NCBI GenBank assembly: GCA_016098155.1
Contig: JAAAJB010000130.1
Location: 1 to 64,000 of the forward strand
Source of the DNA: Actinomortierella ambigua
Lineage: Eukaryota; Mortierellomycota; Mortierellomycetes; Mortierellales; Mortierellaceae
Direction: 5' to 3'
Length of the DNA: 64,000 bases
The first letter of the stretch is position 1. Each line of letters opens with the position of its first letter. Under the pieces are notes generated by a model, which saw only the letters and a list, made by a program, of their open reading frames with translations, searched no databases and was not told the DNA's origin. A program made the position numbers and the translations under genes. Shown here piece by piece: positions 1-12,268 of the stretch.

Positions 1-95
1 GGACTGATTGGTGCCAATGAGTGGGAAAAGGGGAGAAGGGAGAGGAGGGGGGGGGGACTGAATTCAGGCTTTTTTGGGGGTGGGTGAGAGAGAGT

Positions 96-134
<39 letters not shown>

Positions 135-599
135 GAGCAGCAGGAGAGAGAGAGAGAGAGAGAAACAGATACAGACAAGAGACAGGCAGACAGAACAACT
201 GACAGACAGAGATTGTCCCAGCCCAGAGAGCAAAAAGAAAAAAAAAAGGGGAGCGCAAAGGAACCCAGCTTCAACAGGTCTTGGGTAAACTCAGAGGTTT
301 TGGACTCAAAAGAAGAAAGTAAAAAACGTGCACCCAGCCTTCCTCTCTCCCCTCCTCTCCTCGTTCACACAAACACTCTGATTTGCCCCTCTCTCTCGCA
401 AAGACTACAAGTGTTCTGGGCCGAGAGACAGAGTGAAAGGGGAAGGGGGGACAGGGGAAGAACGCTGTTCCACGCGACACACACAAACATCCCTCCAGAC
501 CAACAACTGATGCAACTGATGGTGGCAACGGCAGTGAATTTCTGTCCCCCTTCAACGATCACAGATCAAAACTAATCATCTATTCTATTCTATTCTATT
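1..599. repeat. Low-complexity DNA with GA microsatellite and TATTC repeat
   Basis: There is no gene here. A GA-rich microsatellite fills about 85-165, and more purine-rich simple sequence follows to about 330. A perfect pentanucleotide repeat (TATTC units) runs from about 579 to 607 and overlaps the stop codon of the minus-strand gene that ends at 600. Open frames across the GA tract encode only Arg-Glu repeats on + or Leu-Ser repeats on -, so they are artefacts. Confidence 0.8.
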
Positions 600-3500
600 C
601 TATTCTACCAAGAACATCACGTCGCGTGTCGACACTGCTGTCTCCCCCTCCATCCACTGGCTGGCCGCCACAATAGCTGGGTGGACCCGCTCAGCGTCAT
701 GCACATACGCCCTGCCCACGTTGGCCTGCGACGGCACCATAGGAGTCAGGCCACCGCCACTTGCGAGTTTCCAAAGCACCTCAAACACCACCTTGCGTCC
801 CGTCACTCCCCACGGTGCGAGTTCGCGCTGCCCATCCTCGGAAACGGACCAGTCGTCTAGCACAGCCTGCACCTTGCCGATCTGCCGCGTAACCTCCTCC
901 TGGCAACTCTGGAGACCTTCGAGAATAGATGCCGGCAGCACCCCTTCCGATTCCAAGGCCATCACCTTCCTCAGCGACTTCAGGGCAAGCTGCATTGAGA
1001 CCAAAGGCTCGCGGTGTATATTGGGTGACTCCTTGTCAAACAACACCTTGCTAGGCTGCAGAGACTCAAACACAATCCGTTCAGGCTTGCCGATTCCCAA
1101 CAGATCCTCGACCAGCAGCTGTGTCAACATCTGGACCCGGGCCTCGCTCAAAATCGTTCCTTGACCAGAAGCAAATCGTTCGACTAGCTTGTCGTACAGC
1201 AGTACAAGAACACGCTCCGCGATGACGCCAAAATCAAGACCAAGAGCTTTAGATACGACCATGGCCATCTCGTCCCGGACATCAACATCATCGTCCTGCA
1301 GCAACCGGATCAAGGTGCTGAAGAGCATCAGCTCTGCAGGAACAGCATCATCCTGAGGCACAATCGACTGTGTGGGCCTCAGCAGCTGGGCTGCAAAGAA
1401 CGCCAATGACTCCATGACAGCCTCGCGGAGCTGAAGTGTCTGACTTTCGTCAGAGTATTTCAAGCAGGCCGCCGCCCACCGTTTTAAACATTCGAGGCGC
1501 ACGGACAGTTCAAGTGATTGGTCGTTCCAAATCTGTGTTGACATCATAAGAGGAGTTTGATGAGATCACAGGTACTCGTTTTTTTTTCTTTTTCTTTCTG
1601 GGAAATACAAAGTTCCACATAAACAACAACAAAGCACATTTCTTACCTGACAAAAAACGTTGCCAATGGCAGGAAGAATAGTCTCGACCATGGCAACGTC
1701 GACGGTCGCCTGATCATCCATTCGGCTAAAAAGACGCGACCAAAATTCCACCATATCGACAGGCGCAGGCCTTGGGAAGGGGCTCGTGGCGTTCAAAATT
1801 GGCAGCAGCGCAACCTGAACACGCAGGCACTCCAGATTGTGCTCACCATGGAAAAGGATTGAGATAAGTGTTTGGTGGATCTTGATAAGGTCCAGATGCA
1901 CTTCTGCCTCGGCTTTGTGGGACTGCAACATGGCTTGGATCGTCTCCAGAGCCTCAAGTCGGATCTCGTAATCATCAGCGGTCAAGAACTGAACGGCGTG
2001 CTCCGTGGCTTGACCTGGGTTGAGGATGGTCTGGTCCGACAACACACAATGGGTGATGATCAATCGAACCATCAGTCGCTGGACTAGGTGGCCACCAATC
2101 ACCTGGCGATACTTGTCACTGTATTCAGTAACACCTGCAAGGCAGGCCTCGAATGCAAACTGTCGAAGGCTTGCAAAAGCTTCGTTGCTCGCCAACCGGA
2201 TCTCTTCCTGCTCACTCAGCATCTCGACGTCTTGCTCCGAGTCATCCAAGGTAGGGCTACCCTGCCACTCTTGACCGATGACAAACTCTGTCAGGATCGA
2301 GAGGACCATGTACTGATTGAGCGGACAACCTGTGCGAAGTACACGCTCGGCCACAGGCTCAAAGAGGGGTGCGAAGCGCGACACAAACTGACGGCGGACG
2401 ACCCGGTCGGCGACGCCATCCGCGAGCAGGTGGCCTCGCAAAAGGAACTGGATCTGGACGAGCAGACCGTGGAGCTCGTTCGAACTCTGCTTAGCAGCGC
2501 CGCCCAGAGCCGCCCTTTCTTCGTCGGTGACGCACGTCTTGAGGATCTCTTCAACAAGGTCCATCAGATCGCGCGAGGGCACCAATGGAACGAGTGCACG
2601 TGCTGCCATCTCGCGAGTCTTCCAGATCACACTAGCAGCACACTGGCGAACGAGCGTGATAAAGTCCCGCATACCACCTTCAAGCGTGTCGGCAGGATCG
2701 GCATGCAAGCTGGGTTGCAGGCGCGACAAGAGCGTGAGTACGGGGTAGAGGCCTGGGTGGACACGATCGCGCCGATCGCCGGTTTGGCTTGAGCCATGAA
2801 GGTCCTTGTCCAACAATTGGTTGACGGCAATTTCCAACTGGCCGAGCAAGAAGCCGCGTAGACCATTGAATCGCGAGAAGAGCTCGCGACTGGCGATACC
2901 GTTCATGGCTTGGTGCTCGTCACGGACTCGCTTGGCGCCAAAGACACGCTGCAACAACGTGGAGAACATCATGACGCCAACGTTGCGCACAGCCCACGAC
3001 GGTGACGAGAAGGCACCGATGGCCAACTCGAGCCCCTGGCCAACATAGGGCAGGACGGCGGTGTTGAGTTTGGCATCGACAAAGAGCTTGCGAAGGACGT
3101 TCATGGCGTTGACCTGGGGCAGGTCCACTTGCTGGTTGGCCTCTGGGTGGATGGGCTCGCGAGCGATGACCATCACACGCCGCATGACGATCGGGAGGAG
3201 TGTGCGTCGTTGGTCGACCAGCTCCGAGTTGACAATAGCCAAAATGCAGAGTGGTAAGCCAGCACCACGACGAGTCACGGAAATGCCTTCGTTCAAAATA
3301 GCATCCAGATTCTCCTCGAGCCAGAGACGGGGCAGGTTACTCAACTCAGGGGCACTCGAGTTGAGTAGCCGGGTGCAGAGCGCAATATAGGCCGGGAACA
3401 CGGCCGAGAAGGCGCCAGGGTGACGAAGTGTAGTCAGCAAACGACGAAAGAGCGCGCCTGCTTGCTCGAGGGTCGTGGTTTTCAAAAGCCCGCCGCCGCC

Positions 3501-6500
3501 ACGAGTGCCGGTGTCTGATTGAATGGGTACGGTTGCAAGCACTTGTTCCAAGAACCCGCACGACTCCTTGACCGTGCGCCAGCAGAAACTCAAGATGACT
3601 TGAGCGTTCGGTCCGCCACTCGCCTCCAGCTCATCGGCACCCGATGTGGCAATAATGGCATCAATAGACTCTCCAATCTCTGTAAAAGAGGCGGGAATGT
3701 TGCCATCTGTGGATGTGTTGGAAAGAACGCCCATGGCGATACTAGAGGCCCGCTCAACCATCTCAAACATGGATTCGTGCACTTGCTGCAACAGCGCCTT
3801 GTGCTGGGCGAGTAGGGCAGACTGGTAGTCGAGCGATCCAAAGACATAGCGAAGGGCAATCAAAGTGCCATGCAGTGGATGGTGATGAGCAGCCTCGAGC
3901 AGATTGCTATCAGCCTTATCCATCTGCGCGCAAAACTTGCTCTGCAGCCGCTTTATAAAGTCCACTATATTTTGTATATCGTTTGAGAGCACAATATGGT
4001 GAATAATCAGAGGAAATATTTGTGGGGTGCGGAAGATACAATAGGCTCTGATCCCGTTTTCATAATTATTTTCATAATTATTTTTCCACATACCTGCTGG
4101 AACCCCCGTCAAATCAGAGGACGTAGCAATAGTGTCGCTAATAGATGAAGTGCGTGAAGGCAATGGGATGTCCCATCCCAGCTCGATGGCATACTTGACA
4201 AAGACGACTTTGAGGATCAAACCGCCCGAGTCACTCACGCCAGCACGAGTACTCTCTACACGGTTCAAGCCCCATCGAACCAGCTTGCTCACTTCGTCCA
4301 GCGTTGAGTACCCAGAAAACGGAGCCCTGATGCTCATAAGAATTTCTAGAGATTGCTCACGGCAATGGTCAAATGGGTGGGTCAGGCAGGTGAGGAGTGT
4401 TGAAATGTGCTCGGCACTTGCGATGGGCAGCTGGAATGGAAACTCGACGGTCTCGCCTGCCTTTGCTCCAGTCGGAAGAGGTGTCGAGTCAATACCAAAC
4501 AGCTTGATCAGTATGCCCAGCAGTCGAAGAGAGGTCGAAACACGTTGATAAGAGGCACCTGGATAGATGGACAAAAACAGGTGATCCAGTAGCCAATGCA
4601 GGAATGACTTGGCCTCCTCCACTCTTGTCTCACAATCGTGGATCAAAGCTGCTCCATCGGCCTCGTTTAACGTCTTCTTGGCGAGCGAGGCTTCCACACG
4701 CTTGATATCACGCGACAGGTTGTACACATTGCTCCGGACTCTGGACAGGAGCTTGGCGAGCGAGGTGCACATCTTTTGGCGAAAGTCTGGCACGACGACA
4801 TTCATATTCAGAGGCAAGAATTTCTGCAGAAGCTCAAACTCAATCGTGTTCACAGGTGCAGTTGGGCGACGCGACTCACACAAAATGCCAAGGACATCAA
4901 TGCGAATATCGTCAGATTGATGGAACATCGCCTTTGTCAGAATGTCAATGTCGATCTTAGCGGATGAAGGGCCAGTGGACTGAGGTCCGTCTTGCGAAGC
5001 ATAATCCTCTGAACTCACGAGATCCAATGATCGGGCCGTCTTGATGGATAGCACCATGGCGCTCAGTCGGCACTTTTCATCCACAACGTAGCCAGAGAAG
5101 CGACCATGTCGGTCATCAAGGACCTCCATTAAGCACCAAAAGGCCTCTGGACAGATCGCCAAAGTTGATCCTAAAACAAAGTGCCCGATCTGCTTGCGGA
5201 TCATATCGTTGTCGGTGGTCATTGCGCTTGCCAGCGGCTTCAGCCAAAAATTAAGCCAAGGTTGGATGGCCTTCAGTCGTCTGTTTTTTGTCTCTACTGA
5301 AGCTGCTGTCGAAGATTCATCACCGTCGCTTGCCTTCTTTTTGGAACTCTTCTTGCTGCTCACAGCCGGCGTTGCCAAGACACCCAAGCCGTTGGCATCC
5401 TGCTCAAGACACTCCTTCCACGCCGAGGCAATCAAGGTGTTGACGGCGAGAGCTGCTCCTGTCACAATTGGAAGATGCTCTAGAGCCTCGATGCATCGCG
5501 CGAGTGCATCTGGTTGGATGGCCTGGATCTCCTGAATCGTGACCCGATTGGTGAGGATAGCAAGGATGGGATACTTGGACTTGCGATGGACATCGGCCAT
5601 AAGAATACGCTCCAACAGGTTTGTCACAAAGGCGGGTGTGGTATGAATGCCGGAGAACCTAGCCTTCATGTAGACTGTGTCCAGCAGAAGCTCCAGGATG
5701 TTTTTCACCTTGTGCTGGACGGTCTCGATCGGGTCTTCCCAATAGCCAAGGACGTATCCAACAAGCGTCTCCTGAGCCTCGGCAGCCACACAGTCCACTA
5801 ATGCCTGTTTGGTTGCAGTGGAAGTCGATGATGTATCGCTGAGGTGAAGGTTGGTCTGTTGGAGCCAGTGGCCCATCGTCTCAAAGGCATTAATTTTGCT
5901 GGAGGCATCCTTGGCGTTAGCACAGAGGTAGGCGATGGCGTGGAAGAGCAATTCATGCAAGACAAGCCTCTCGTTTGATATGCTGCCAAAGACTTCAGGG
6001 GCAAACCACTCTGGCATGCCGATCGGTGCGACGAGCACTTCCTTGCGGATGTTGGTCAACAGTCCTCGCACAATGCCCAACATGTACATTCCAGCATCGT
6101 CCTCCGTCATACCGCACTTTTGGTCGTCCCGTGTCCGCCAGCCATCCTTGAGCGCCACCAACGTATGAGGTACTGAGGGAAAGAAAGAGACATCGCAGCC
6201 GTTTCCTCCGAACAAGAGGGCGACAATACGCTGCCTGGACTGCTCAAAAGTTGGCGAAGTGAGGTCGATCAGACTGGTGAAGATCATACCAGAAATAAGA
6301 GTCACCTCCCGTTGATATACTGGTGATGAGGAGATGGCCATCGAGTCGAGCAAAATTTGGCGAAGGAAGGGCTTTAGCGGTTCTGTGGGTGAGGCGATCA
6401 GGGTGGATGTTAATGTTGAGTCGCCTTCGATCAATCGTGAGATGAACGCAAGGATCAACTTGAGTGTGTACTCCAAGTTGAGCATCGACTCTGTTGCTTC

Positions 6501-7452
6501 TGCTGAGATAGCATCACGGGAGACCTATGGTGAAGAAAATGATATCAGCGTGTTGAGGTTAGAAGGAGCAAATATGACGTTATGACTTTTTTTTCCCAGC
6601 TGGATGGTGAGGAGACGTTGGATGATCAGCATGGTTAGAGGATAGGATGCGACTCCACCATACCTGTACATTGGTCAGCACTGTCAGATCATGCAATTGG
6701 CTCGCGAGGGCTGTAAGGATAGGCTCCAATACAGTACGAACAACGGTCCTTCCGAGTTGATAGTCCAGTGTCGAGTAAAGGCATAGAGCTCTTTGGTGAA
6801 TCGCCATATCAATCACCGCGCGACGCAAGTCGCCGATATGTAAAAGCTCATTCAAAACCACCGATCGGAGGGCTTGTGCGATCACACCGTCCTGAGAATC
6901 GACATCCTCATGAAAGATGGGCAAAAGCTGCTGGAGAAGACCGAGGATTTGTCTCCGCGTGGCCAATTTGATGGCTCCAAAGTAGAGAAGTGCAAGAAAC
7001 GTGGCGAAACTTTGCTGAAAATCTCGCTGCTGAAGCAACTGATCGTTTTGTTGTAGCTGCGGTTTCAAGCCTTGCTCTATTCAATTTTTTTTTTTTTTTA
7101 TGGATCGGATTTCAGTTACTGTTGGTCGCAAAACATTGAATACCATGCTCGTCTTGTCCCATCCCCTCTCCCTCCCCAACAACGAATGCATGGACAGCCG
7201 TTTAAGTGGAGTTGATATTGGGCAATATATTTTAAGCTTACCAAGCTTTTTTAGAGCGGCTGTCTGTTGTTGGGTGGTGGTGCGACCGGACTGCTGTTGC
7301 TCGTGTTTTGCTCCGGTCACAAAGGTATACCACGCCTCGACCAAGGGGTCCTTGCGGTCGAAAGGCGAAACTAACTCGTCCCAGACTGGAGAGTAAGGCA
7401 CAGCCTGGTCAGTTACCTGGAAGTTTTGGCGAGTCCTCTGCTGCAGCACCAT
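600..7452 (-). CDS. THADA/Trm732-family armadillo-like protein, tRNA 2'-O-methylation partner
   Basis: In yeast, Trm732 pairs with the methyltransferase Trm7 (human THADA with FTSJ1) for 2'-O-methylation of tRNA position 32 in the anticodon loop. I read four exons: 7452-7242, about 7076-6664, 6524-1647 and 1532-600. Phases agree throughout and give about 2144 residues, close to the size of human THADA. The protein is all-helical and HEAT/ARM-like. The family core (DUF2428) lies near residues 1150-1400, with motifs such as TRRGAGLP, PSWAVRNVGVMMFS and FGAKRVRDEH. The start is the first ATG before an open exon, with a 295-bp divergent spacer to the Tsc13 gene. Exon 2 could instead begin at 7070, a 6-nt difference in the same frame. 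Exon 3 contains a possible 48-nt in-frame intron at 4046-4093. The stop codon sits in a pentanucleotide repeat. Family assignment is strong; a role in tRNA modification is by homology only. Confidence 0.88.
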
Positions 7453-7747
7453 GGTTCGCCAAGTGGTGATGAATGCGAAGGTTGATTCAAAGCAGCATCA
7501 AGCTTTTGAGACAGCGATCACTGGCCTTCAAAAAAAAAAGAGATAGAGAGAGAACAATGCTCCAGCCACCAGCGGCCACTGGAACGAAGGAGGGGGAGGG
7601 AGGAGGGAAGTTCACTGTGCCAAACTGGGTATCGCAACCCCATCGAACCGTTGAAAATACACACCCTATCAGACAGTTATCAGCTGCCAACCATCACTCA
7701 ATTCTTTTTTCGTTTCTTCTTCTACATCCACACCTCATTCGCCAACA

Positions 7748-9053
7748 ATGAAGCTGATCATCAAACCCCGGTCGCCCAAGTCGCGCAAATTTCCCATCAC
7801 TCTCGATTTTGCCCCACGCACACCCGATGAGATTCGCGTCGAGGATGTCAAGAACGCCATCGCTAAGAAGCTCCCTCAGTTCTACCCTGACCGCCAGCGC
7901 TTGACGGTTGATGGCCCCACTGCTACAGACAAGCCTGTCGGTCTCGAGGTTGGCAAGACCCTCGCTGACTACAACCTCAAGGATGGCGACGCAGTTACTT
8001 TCAAGGACCTCGGTACGTCTGGCTTGTCCAAAGTGGAAGTGTTGCTCTGACAATGAGTGCAATGTGTGCGTGGGAAGGGAGGCGGCGCAAAGGAATAGAC
8101 TAGATGATGGCCGAGGACTTGAAGAAACAGGCGTCTCCATTTGCTACACCAGGCCCACTCACTTTTAGCATTCTCTTTAACATATGCTACATCTCCGGTT
8201 TTAGGACCTCAGATCAGCTGGCGCACCGTGTTCTTGGTTGAATATGGTGGCCCACTGGTCATTCATCCCATCTTTTACTATCTGCAGCAGTTTTGGTACG
8301 GCAAGACCTTTGAGCACAGCCAGATGCAAACGTAAGTCGCAAACCACAATACCCAAAGGCTTCATGCCAACACCGGACTTTTGGCTGAGGACGTTTTGAG
8401 ATTGGACATTACACATTCGGGAGTATAGATGGCGGATGTCATAGGAGGGGATATGTGTGCTAACCTGTCAAGCCCATGCATGGTTATCAATGTAACTGAT
8501 GATTGTACGTGATTTTTGCCTTAGTGTCACTTTGTGGATGGTGCTTCTCCATTTCTTGAAGCGTGAGTACGAGACCGTGTTTGTCCACCGTTTCTCGCAC
8601 GGCACCATGCCCCTTCGCAATCTGTTCAAGAACTCGGCCCACTACCACATTCTCTCTGGCTTCAACCTTGCCTACTTTGTGTACGGTCCCTGGAACGCCA
8701 CGGCCGAGCGCAGTGACCTGCTTGTGTATGGGTGCATCGCACTTTTTGCCTTTGCGGAGCTGTCCAACTATGCCACCCATGTGACTTTGCGCAACCTGCG
8801 TCCCCCAGGCACGCGCATCCGCAAGATCCCTCGTGGCTATGGCTTTAACCTTGTGTCGTGCCCCAACTACTTTTTTGAGACGATTGCTTGGATTGCTGTT
8901 GCCCTCCTTACCCAGTCGTGGGCGACCTATCTGTTCCTGGCCGTTGCCACTGGCCAGATGTACATCTGGGCTGTTCAGAAGCACAAGAACTACCGCAAGG
9001 AGTTTTCGGACTACCCTCGCGGACGCAAGGCCATGTTCCCCTTCATCGCCTAA
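7748..9053 (+). CDS. TSC13: Very-long-chain trans-2-enoyl-CoA reductase, Tsc13/TECR type
   Basis: This enzyme catalyses the last, NADPH-dependent step of fatty-acid elongation in the ER membrane, reducing trans-2-enoyl-CoA to saturated very-long-chain acyl-CoA for sphingolipids. I read three exons, 7748-8012, 8205-8331 and 8525-9053, joined in phase to give 306 residues, almost exactly the length of yeast Tsc13. Residues 1-88 form the ubiquitin-like N-terminal domain typical of the family. The rest is the polytopic steroid 5-alpha-reductase-type domain. It includes VFVHRFSHGTMPLRN, the SCPNYFFE segment that carries the tyrosine reported as catalytic in yeast, and a C-terminal HKNYRKEFSDYPRGRKAMFP block. 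Introns of 192 and 193 nt have GTACGT and GTAAGT donors. The gene is divergent from the THADA-like gene. Confidence 0.95.
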
Positions 9054-10285
9054 ACGGATTTGAGAGAGGGACCAACTGGACTAGGTACTAGGCCAGTCGT
9101 CGCGTTTTTTCGTAGATCCTTTGTATGGATCAAACTTTAGTGAATGCCACCCACTCATACCTCTTCACCACCAGCATTAAAACAGACTGAATGTACCCCA
9201 CTGTCCCATCTGCTGTGACCTCATAACAAACCTAATTTTTCCCACGATAAAACTGGGGATAGCTGAAGGGGAGCTGAGATTGACTGACCCACGGAACACC
9301 AACCAAATCATCAAGTAGGCTACGGAGTAGTCTAGCAACAGGGAGGAGGGAAGCAGACATGCCAAGGCAGTCGTGGATCATCCCAAGGAGATGGAGGTCC
9401 ACGGCCTATGAATGTTGTCGGAGAGAGAGATGTATAGAGGGGGGGAAAGGGGGAGAGAGAGAGAAGAGGGCGCCTTCCGAGGGCGCCCTGTGTCTTAGTC
9501 ATTCGGTTAGTTCGGGAAGGACCCTCTCCCCCTACTTCCCCCCAGACAACAACAAAACATACGTATAGTACTATATCGGGGGTCAGATGTAGGCAAGCTC
9601 AATAATGTATGTGTGTTGTCATCATTGGTCACGCCCTTTGCTTGTTCCCTACCCTTGGGTCGATCAGGGCATGGTTTTGGCAGGACAAGACGCTTTTTTT
9701 TTTTTTTTTTTCCTTCTTTCATAGATGTCCATGGAAAGAAGGTTATGATGAACGGAAAGATGGATAGCCAATGGTAGCGGAGAATTGATGACCTTAAACC
9801 AGCTGGAACCACTTTTTCGGGCAAGTTTCTCACACTCCTCCAGCAGCAGTCGAAACAGCAACAGAGGGGTGGGTGCGGACACAGCTCTGTGGGTGGAAGG
9901 TACCCTTGGTGGTACACTAACTGTGCAGTGAACAGCAGGAGGAGGAAGGGACAGAGGTACTGCAGTGAGAAAAGTGAGAAACAGGTGGGTTACCAACCCA
10001 CCGTACATGCCCCTACCCCACACCAACAACAGAGCAGGTGTCTCTTGCTCCTTCACTCCCAGTCTCATTCTCTCTTTCCTTCTCTCTCTCTAGCATCTGT
10101 CCCTCCCTCCCCCACTCTTTGACTGCCATCTTATTCTCTCTCTCTCTCTCTCTCTCTCTTCCGTAGTGTCTGTGTGTGGAGAGTTGTGTATTGGGGCTAG
10201 GAACCACTACGTCTTCACTGCCCCGGATCAATCCAAGCCCAGCTGGGTTAGGGAGAGTGGGGGGAGGGGGGAGGGGGGAGGGAGA

Positions 10286-10319
<34 letters not shown>

Positions 10320-10551
10320 GTATTATTATTATTATTGACTTCTTTGTTGAACCACCCCCCCTCCAATAGGCGCCAGCCTTTCTGCCCCCCCGTTGACGCA
10401 TATAAATACTTCAAGCTTTGGGCCCGACCTGTTTCTTCTTTTTCTTTTTCTTCTTCTTCTTTTCGTCCATCATCCCTTCCTTCCTCCTCCTCCTCCCCTA
10501 CCTATTACATAAAGCGTAGCTTCCATTCCATTCCATAACCCTCATTCTACA
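9054..10551. other. Intergenic, low-complexity; promoter side of the aminotransferase gene
   Basis: I found no gene here. The stretch holds a purine run at 9420-9470, an A/T homopolymer near 9693-9710, CT runs at 10080-10160, a GA run at 10282-10318, a short ATT repeat at 10321-10335 and a TTC/CCT-rich pyrimidine tract at 10430-10500. Frames crossing these runs are simple-sequence artefacts. Confidence 0.7.
10400..10410 (+). promoter_or_regulatory. TATA-box-like element
   Basis: The sequence CATATAAATAC lies about 150 nt upstream of the ATG at 10552 and is followed by a pyrimidine-rich leader. That spacing is compatible with a core promoter for the ornithine aminotransferase gene. No experimental start site is known. 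Confidence 0.4.
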
Positions 10552-10633
10552 ATGGCATCCCACAACCTGACCAACAAGGAGATCATGCATCTCGAGCACG
10601 AGTACAGTGCCCACAAGTAAGTTCCTCTCTCTG

Positions 10634-10672
<39 letters not shown>

Positions 10673-12268
10673 ATCATCTTCCTGGATCAAGACGGACTCA
10701 CACAACATTCATGTTTCTCCCAATAGCTACCACCCCCTCCCCGTCGTCTTCTCCAAGGCTCAGGGTATCTGGGTCTGGGACTGTGAGGGCAACAAGTACA
10801 TGGACTTCCTGTCTGCCTACTCGGCTACCAACCAAGGTAAACAAGCATTCCTTTTTATCGTTTCCATGCTTTGTCCCTGACAAGGATTTGGTTCCACGCC
10901 CCAGATCATTTTTTTTTTTTTTTATCTTTTTGGGTCGCTTCCAAAGAGGCATGCATGCAATGCAATGCAACAAAGCAAACAGCTGAACAAAATGTTTGTG
11001 TCCCCTATCTTTTTTGTTTTTACACTTTTTTGTCCGTGTGGCCTAACCTTTTTTTTTTTCTCCGTATCACACCCTAAATCCCCCTTTGGTGTTGTCCATC
11101 CCAAAAATGAATTTCCCTCTCCTCCCTCCTAGGCCACTGCCACCCCAAGATCGTCAAGGCTCTCTGCGACCAGGCTCAGCGTCTGACCCTGAGCTCGCGT
11201 GCCTTCTACAACGACATCTTTGGTCAGTATGCCAAGTATGTCACCGAGTACTTTGGCTACGACAAGGTCCTGCCCATGAACACCGGTGCCGAGGCCGTTG
11301 AGACCGCCATCAAGCTTGCTCGCAAGTGGGCCTACATGAAGAAGGGTATTCCCCAGAACGAGGCTATTGTCCTGTCCTGCACGGAGAACTTCCACGGCCG
11401 TACCCTCGGTATCATCTCCATGTCGACCGATCCCGATGCCCGCAACGACTTTGGCCCTTACCTGCCCAACGTTGGCCCCGTCGACCCCAAGACCGGCCGC
11501 ATCATCCGCTACAACAACGTCGAGGACCTCGAGTATGTCCTGCAGCACAGCGGCGACAAGGTTGCCGCTTTCCTGGTCGAGCCCATCCAGGGTGAGGCCG
11601 GTATCATGGTCCCCGACAGCGGCTACCTGAAGAAGGTTGCCGCTCTCTGCAAGAAATACAACGTTCTGCTCATTGCCGACGAGATCCAGACCGGTCTTGC
11701 TCGCACTGGCAAGCTCCTCTGCGTTGACCACGACGAGGTCAAGCCCGACATGATCCTGTTGGGCAAGGCCCTCTCTGGTGGTGTCTACCCCGTCGCGGCC
11801 GTTCTTGCCAACGACGAAGTGATGCTCTGCATCAAGCCCGGTGAGCACGGCTCGACCTACGGTGGTAACCCTCTCGGCTGCGCTGTTGCCATTGCTGCCC
11901 TGGAAGTGATCAAGGAGGAGAACCTGGTTGAGAAGTCGGCCATCCTCGGCGAGAAGTTCCGTGCTGCGCTCTCCAAGATCAACTCGCCTGCCCTGGCCCT
12001 GAACCGTGGCCGTGGTCTGTTGAACGCCATTGTCATTGACGAGTCCAAGGCCAACGGCCGCACTGCCTGGCAGCTGTGCCTTCTTCTCAAGAAGAAGGGT
12101 CTCCTGGCCAAGCCCACCCACCAGAACATCATCCGTCTCGCCCCTCCTCTGTGCATCACCGAGGCTGAGCTGTTGGATGGTGCCCGCATCATCGAGGAGT
12201 CGCTCAAGGAGCTCTTGACCCTGACCGATGCTGAGGCCAAGGCTCTCGAGGCTGAGGATGAGCTCTAA
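10552..12268 (+). CDS. CAR2: Ornithine aminotransferase (ornithine-oxo-acid transaminase)
   Basis: This PLP enzyme converts L-ornithine and 2-oxoglutarate to glutamate-5-semialdehyde and glutamate, linking arginine breakdown to proline and glutamate. I read three exons, 10552-10616, 10727-10836 and 11133-12268, all in phase, giving 436 residues, the usual length. The class-III aminotransferase landmarks are present: [17 protein letters not shown], the FHGRTLG segment, [13 protein letters not shown] with the cofactor-binding Asp, and LLGKALSGG with the Schiff-base lysine at about residue 270. [13 protein letters not shown] block and the C-terminal [14 protein letters not shown] region complete the fold. 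No signal peptide is visible, as in the cytosolic yeast enzyme. Third codon positions are strongly C-biased, consistent with high expression. A long pyrimidine tract fills part of intron 1. Confidence 0.95.

Noticed and set aside
21..575. Long open frames across the GA repeats on both strands
   Set aside because: They encode Arg-Glu or Leu-Ser repeats produced by the microsatellite and have no other coding signal.
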